Translations under genes and position numbers: made by a program
The notes under the pieces: generated by a model
The model's database searches: none
What the model was told of the DNA's origin: nothing
What the model saw: only the letters and a program-made list of their open reading frames with translations
Part shown: one piece after another, positions 32,295-35,180 of the stretch
How the letters are laid out: each line of letters starts with the position of its first letter
How positions within the stretch are numbered: the stretch's first letter is position 1
Assembly (NCBI GenBank): GCA_964646605.1
Contig: CAZYEX010000010.1
Coordinates: 1-35,180 of the forward strand
Origin: SBAX01 sp964646605
GTDB lineage: Bacteria; Planctomycetota; Phycisphaerae; UBA1845
Direction of reading: 5' to 3'
Length of the DNA stretch: 35,180 nucleotides

Positions 32295-32615
32295 ATGGAT
32301 TCCCAGCTTGTAAAGATCAAACGCCTGGTGGCGAGCGGGCACTATGCCTTCACCATGAAGGCCGATCTGGAATGCGCCACGGATGGATTGACCCGTGAGG
32401 ACGTGACGGAGTCCATTTTGACCGCCCAGTTCCTGCGTATCAAAAACAGCCGTAGCCCGTGGCGTCGCGGCCGGCGAGAGAAGCTCTATATCATCGACAG
32501 TTTCAATTTCGAGGGCGTGCCGATATACTCCAAGGGCGTCGTGCGGCGCAACGAAGAAGATGAGACGGAGTTCTACATCCTTATCTCGGGCAAGCGGTCC
32601 ATCCGCTCCGATTGA
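32295..32615 (+). CDS. DUF4258 protein (predicted toxin)
   Basis: A 106-residue protein with the DUF4258 pattern: an N-terminal helix and GHYAFTMKADLECATDGLTREDVTESIL, then beta-strands including LYIIDSFNFEGVPIYSKGVVRR. DUF4258 proteins are BECR-like predicted RNases paired with YgiT zinc-finger antitoxins, and such a partner overlaps this gene's end here. The ATG at 32295 has a weak ribosome-binding site. The gene lies between kinase-tail copies C and D. Confidence 0.82.
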   Translation: MDSQLVKIKRLVASGHYAFTMKADLECATDGLTREDVTESILTAQFLRIKNSRSPWRRGRREKLYIIDSFNFEGVPIYSKGVVRRNEEDETEFYILISGKRSIRSD

Positions 32616-32814
32616 GCCAACCTTTTCGACGTGTCCGCTCTGCGGTTCGCGGGATATCGAGCTGGGGTTCGAAACCGTCTCGCTGCGCCGAAGGGGCGGC
32701 ACTCTTCGACTTCGCGTACGGCGCTGGGGTTGTGCTGATTGCGGGGAAAGTTTCCTGACCGCGAGTTCCCGACGAAAGATCGATGCCGCGCTGGGACTCG
32801 AGGCGAAAGACTGA
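32560..32814 (+). CDS. YgiT-type zinc-finger protein (predicted antitoxin)
   Basis: About 60 clearly conserved residues: CPLCGSRDIELGFETVSLRR, RLRVRRWGCADCGESFLTAS, a two-CxxC zinc finger of the YgiT/MqsA type. The open frame gives 84 residues from ATG 32560, overlapping the DUF4258 gene by 56 bp. The first about 23 residues look non-coding, so translation may really begin at an ATT (32611) beside the upstream stop. It is the predicted partner of the DUF4258 protein. Confidence 0.72.
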   Translation: MRRSSTSLSRASGPSAPIEPTFSTCPLCGSRDIELGFETVSLRRRGGTLRLRVRRWGCADCGESFLTASSRRKIDAALGLEAKD

Positions 32815-32831
32815 TCGTACAATGCCCCTAC

Positions 32832-35096
32832 TCAAGGGGCCGCCGTCGTTTCGGTGTTTTGACTTTTTGACGATTCTTCCAGTCCCTTCGTGCCCCCGTG
32901 GCTTCGTGCCTTCGTGCCTTCTTCTTCCAGCTTTGCCCGCCACTGGGCGGCTTTTTCGGCGTAGCCCTTGCCCGGTTCGGCGGCGTCCCAGGATTCGTAG
33001 AGGGCTACGAGGCGTTCGACACCCTTAAACATAAGCCTGTGTTTCGAACCGCCGGGTGGCCTTAGAATGTGGTCGGCTTCCAGCAGTTCCTGTTCCGCGT
33101 CTTGGAAACGGGCCATCTTGGTAAGGCAGAGACCGAGGTGGCTGCGCGCGTTTGCTGTTGAAGGATGTCCCTCTCCCAGCGCTCGCCGGAGTCTGTCCAC
33201 CGTTTCGCGGAGTACCGCCTCCGCTTCGACGAGTTTCCCCTGGTCGCGTAGGTAGATCCCGAGATTCTCCATGCACTCGCCGACCCAGAGGTGCTCGTCA
33301 CCTTTCAGCTTTCGGTACATCGCCACAACCTGACGTTGCAACCGCTCGGCCTCTGCGAAGTCGTCTCGTTTTGCAACCACATCAGCGAGATTATGAAGAC
33401 TCTCACCGACACTGACGTGCTCATCACCGACAAGTCTGCGACGCATGGCTAACGCCTCACGTTGGAGCGATTCCACCTCGGCGTTGACGCCCTTCCAATG
33501 TCCAAGCGTATCGGCGATGTCATTCAGGACATCGGCGATGTCGAGGTGGTCGATGGGCAGTAACTGTCGGCGAACAGCGAGTACTTCGCGAAGCATATCG
33601 TCGACCAATGCGTATTCGCCCTTGTAATAATGCAAATGGGCAAGTCTATAGAGGGCTTCCGCAACATCCAGATGTATGTCACCAAGCTCTCGGCGACGAA
33701 GTTCCAATGCCGCTCTTAGGTGCGACTCAGCAGCGTCATACAGTGCTAGAGATACATAGGTCCTCCCGATCGTGTAACGCAGGCTCGCCTCGACGAGGGG
33801 TTGGTCTTTGAAGGCGTTGGGAATTTCGCCGGCGGCTTTGTCCAGCAGTTCGCGGACGGTTGCTTCGCGAGCTTGGGCCTGTTCGGGGTCGACGGAGGCA
33901 AGCGTGTCGCTGAGAAACTTCGTCACTGCCTGGGCGGTATCGCGTTCGCGGGTCGTTTCGGCTCGGGCGTGCTCGGCACGCACGTAGAGAGAAGTGCTGA
34001 CGATGATTCCTGCGACGAGAACGATGAACACCGCCGCGAGCGACGCGAATACGGCCTTGTTACGGCGGGCGAAAACCCGGATCTGGTACAGCACGCTCGG
34101 CGGGCGGGCCTGGATTACTTGGTTGTTGAGGTATCGGTGGATGTCCTGGCCGAAGTCGGCGGCGGACTGGTAGCGCCTTTCGCGTTCCTTTTCCAGGGCT
34201 TTGAGGGCGATGGTCTCCACGTCGCCGCGGAGGGTTTTGTCCATTGTGCTGAGCTTGGTGGGTGTCTGTTCGCGGATGGCGCGGGTGGCCTGGTGCATGG
34301 CCAGGCGAGTCACGTCGTAGGGCAGCTTGCCGCAGAGCAGTTGGTAGAAAACCACGCCCAGGGCGTAGACGTCGCTGCGGGTGTCGATGTCGTGCGGGTC
34401 GCCCTCGCACTGTTCAGGACTCATGTATTGCAACGTGCCGATGAGCTGGCCCACGTCGGTTTGCAGCGTGGTGACGGCAAGATCGCTGTCGGTGCATCGG
34501 GCCACGCCGAAGTCGATGATCTTCACCTGGCCGGTTGAGTCCACGAGGATGTTGCTGGGCTTGAGGTCGCGGTGAATGATTCCCTTCTGGTGGCCATGGT
34601 GGATGGCGTCGCAGACTTTAGCAAACAGTTCCATCCGCTGTCGCGTGCCTAACTTCTTTTCGTCAGCATAGTTGGTGATGAGCTTGGCGTTGGGGATGTA
34701 CTCCATCGCGAAATACGGGACGGAAAGACTCTCCGCTCCCTCACGGTCGCGGCTCTGATCGGCGCGGCTCGGATCGGGCACGTGCGTGCCGGCCTCGTAG
34801 ATTTGGGCGATGCCGGGATGGCGCAGGCGACCGAGGATTTGCCCTTCATACTCGAAGCGCCGCAGGGCCGATTTCGAGGTGATGCCTTGCTTCATCACCT
34901 TGACGGCCACGACGCGACGCGGGTTGTCCTGGGTCGCTTCGTAAACTGTTCCCATCCCGCCCGAGGCGATGACGCGTTTGATGTGATAGCGCCCGATCCG
35001 GTCAGGAAGGACGAGCGATGGGGGCGAGCCTTGGAAGGTGGCGGTTTCCGCAGGGGGTGAACGCGGGGAATCATCGTTGGGACGAGACTCAGTCAT
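32832..35096 (-). CDS. Transmembrane Ser/Thr protein kinase with TPR repeats
   Basis: A 754-residue kinase: cytosolic N-terminal domain, one membrane helix, then an extracytoplasmic or periplasmic TPR array. The kinase domain is complete: GGMG (46-49), Lys66, HRDLKPSN (175-182) and DFG (195-197). The membrane segment is near 345-367. After it come about eight tetratricopeptide-like units of the Kinesin light chain type (LGDIHLDVAEALYRLAHLHY, VGDEHVSVGESLHNLADV). An in-frame insert of about 16 residues (SRADQSRDREGAESLS, near 110-125) lies between two conserved kinase segments and is encoded by a repeat. The C-terminal AAEPGKGYAEKAAQWRAKL also exists in three eroded copies downstream. The ATG at 35096 has CGGAG 8 nt upstream. 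Confidence 0.95.
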   Translation of the reverse strand: MTESRPNDDSPRSPPAETATFQGSPPSLVLPDRIGRYHIKRVIASGGMGTVYEATQDNPRRVVAVKVMKQGITSKSALRRFEYEGQILGRLRHPGIAQIYEAGTHVPDPSRADQSRDREGAESLSVPYFAMEYIPNAKLITNYADEKKLGTRQRMELFAKVCDAIHHGHQKGIIHRDLKPSNILVDSTGQVKIIDFGVARCTDSDLAVTTLQTDVGQLIGTLQYMSPEQCEGDPHDIDTRSDVYALGVVFYQLLCGKLPYDVTRLAMHQATRAIREQTPTKLSTMDKTLRGDVETIALKALEKERERRYQSAADFGQDIHRYLNNQVIQARPPSVLYQIRVFARRNKAVFASLAAVFIVLVAGIIVSTSLYVRAEHARAETTRERDTAQAVTKFLSDTLASVDPEQAQAREATVRELLDKAAGEIPNAFKDQPLVEASLRYTIGRTYVSLALYDAAESHLRAALELRRRELGDIHLDVAEALYRLAHLHYYKGEYALVDDMLREVLAVRRQLLPIDHLDIADVLNDIADTLGHWKGVNAEVESLQREALAMRRRLVGDEHVSVGESLHNLADVVAKRDDFAEAERLQRQVVAMYRKLKGDEHLWVGECMENLGIYLRDQGKLVEAEAVLRETVDRLRRALGEGHPSTANARSHLGLCLTKMARFQDAEQELLEADHILRPPGGSKHRLMFKGVERLVALYESWDAAEPGKGYAEKAAQWRAKLEEEGTKARSHGGTKGLEESSKSQNTETTAAP
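34731..34759. repeat. Dispersed planctomycete repeat inserted in frame in the kinase gene
   Basis: The sequence CTCCGCTCCCTCACGGTCGC followed by GGCTCTGAT encodes SRDREGAE-type residues on the minus strand. I recall it as a very common short repeat in planctomycete genomes, where such insertions appear inside proteins. Only one copy is in this window, so the repeat nature is from memory. Confidence 0.55.
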
Positions 35097-35180
35097 GGGA
35101 TCGTCTCCGTCGGCTGGGAATTGGTTCCAGCCTCGCAGGAATTATGCGTCGGGATGGCGGGCAGGGCAACCGTCATCGGG

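Noticed and set aside
32091..32822. A 243-codon minus-strand frame over the DUF4258/YgiT pair
   Set aside because: Only its C-terminal end matches anything (the kinase tail); the rest is antisense to two recognisable genes.

Overview
The window is GC-rich, gene-dense bacterial DNA. It most resembles a member of the Planctomycetota, perhaps the Phycisphaerae side. The grounds are a Ser/Thr kinase fused to tetratricopeptide (TPR) repeats, an exosortase H locus with IPTL-CTERM proteins, orphan pseudopilin genes, secreted proteins of unknown function, and many short palindromic repeats, one of them inserted in frame inside the kinase. The assignment is inference; no rRNA or tRNA gene is present to confirm it.

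Layout. 1-367: palindromic repeats. 368-2918 (minus): a small receiver-like gene, groES and groEL. 3189-7718 (minus): a lipoprotein with an in-frame hexanucleotide repeat, a family 2 glycosyltransferase, a membrane diguanylate cyclase, a METTL21-like methyltransferase and a small basic protein. 7890-9908 (plus): an OPT transporter, overlapping at its 3' end a two-gene glycosyltransferase operon (9781-12070, minus). 12575-13068: a small exported protein with a clear terminator. 13086-16555 (minus): five pseudopilin-type genes. 16793-18590 (plus): a thrombospondin type 3 repeat protein and an M42 metallopeptidase. 18862-21617 (minus): a membrane protein, a large secreted SGNH hydrolase and a small membrane protein with an in-frame UGA. 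21874-24370: an ACT-domain protein (plus) against rsmJ, an exosortase H partner and xrtH (minus). 24384-24856: nested repeats. 24902-27384 (minus): two IPTL-CTERM substrates and a membrane protein like the N-terminal half of Lnt. 27833-30331: a LuxR-type regulator, apt, a Gdx/SugE-type exporter and an AhpD-like protein with an in-frame UGA. 30498-35096: small toxin-antitoxin-like genes separated by decayed copies of the 3' end of the kinase gene that closes the window.

The most notable result is two apparent selenoprotein genes about 9 kb apart, both of which ordinary gene calling would cut short or split. In the AhpD-like gene, UGA replaces the second cysteine of CxxC and the frame stays open on both sides. 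In the 67-codon YgaP/DUF2892-like gene, UGA falls where that family has its conserved C-terminal cysteine. It is followed by a 7-bp hairpin with loop GGUCU, starting 18 nt after the UGA, the same loop and spacing I recall for the E. coli fdhF SECIS. TGA is an ordinary stop elsewhere in the window. I know of no described selenoprotein of the second type, but I could not search.

The second coherent system is the exosortase H locus: sorting enzyme, partner membrane protein and two substrates with the cognate C-terminal signal, all on one strand.
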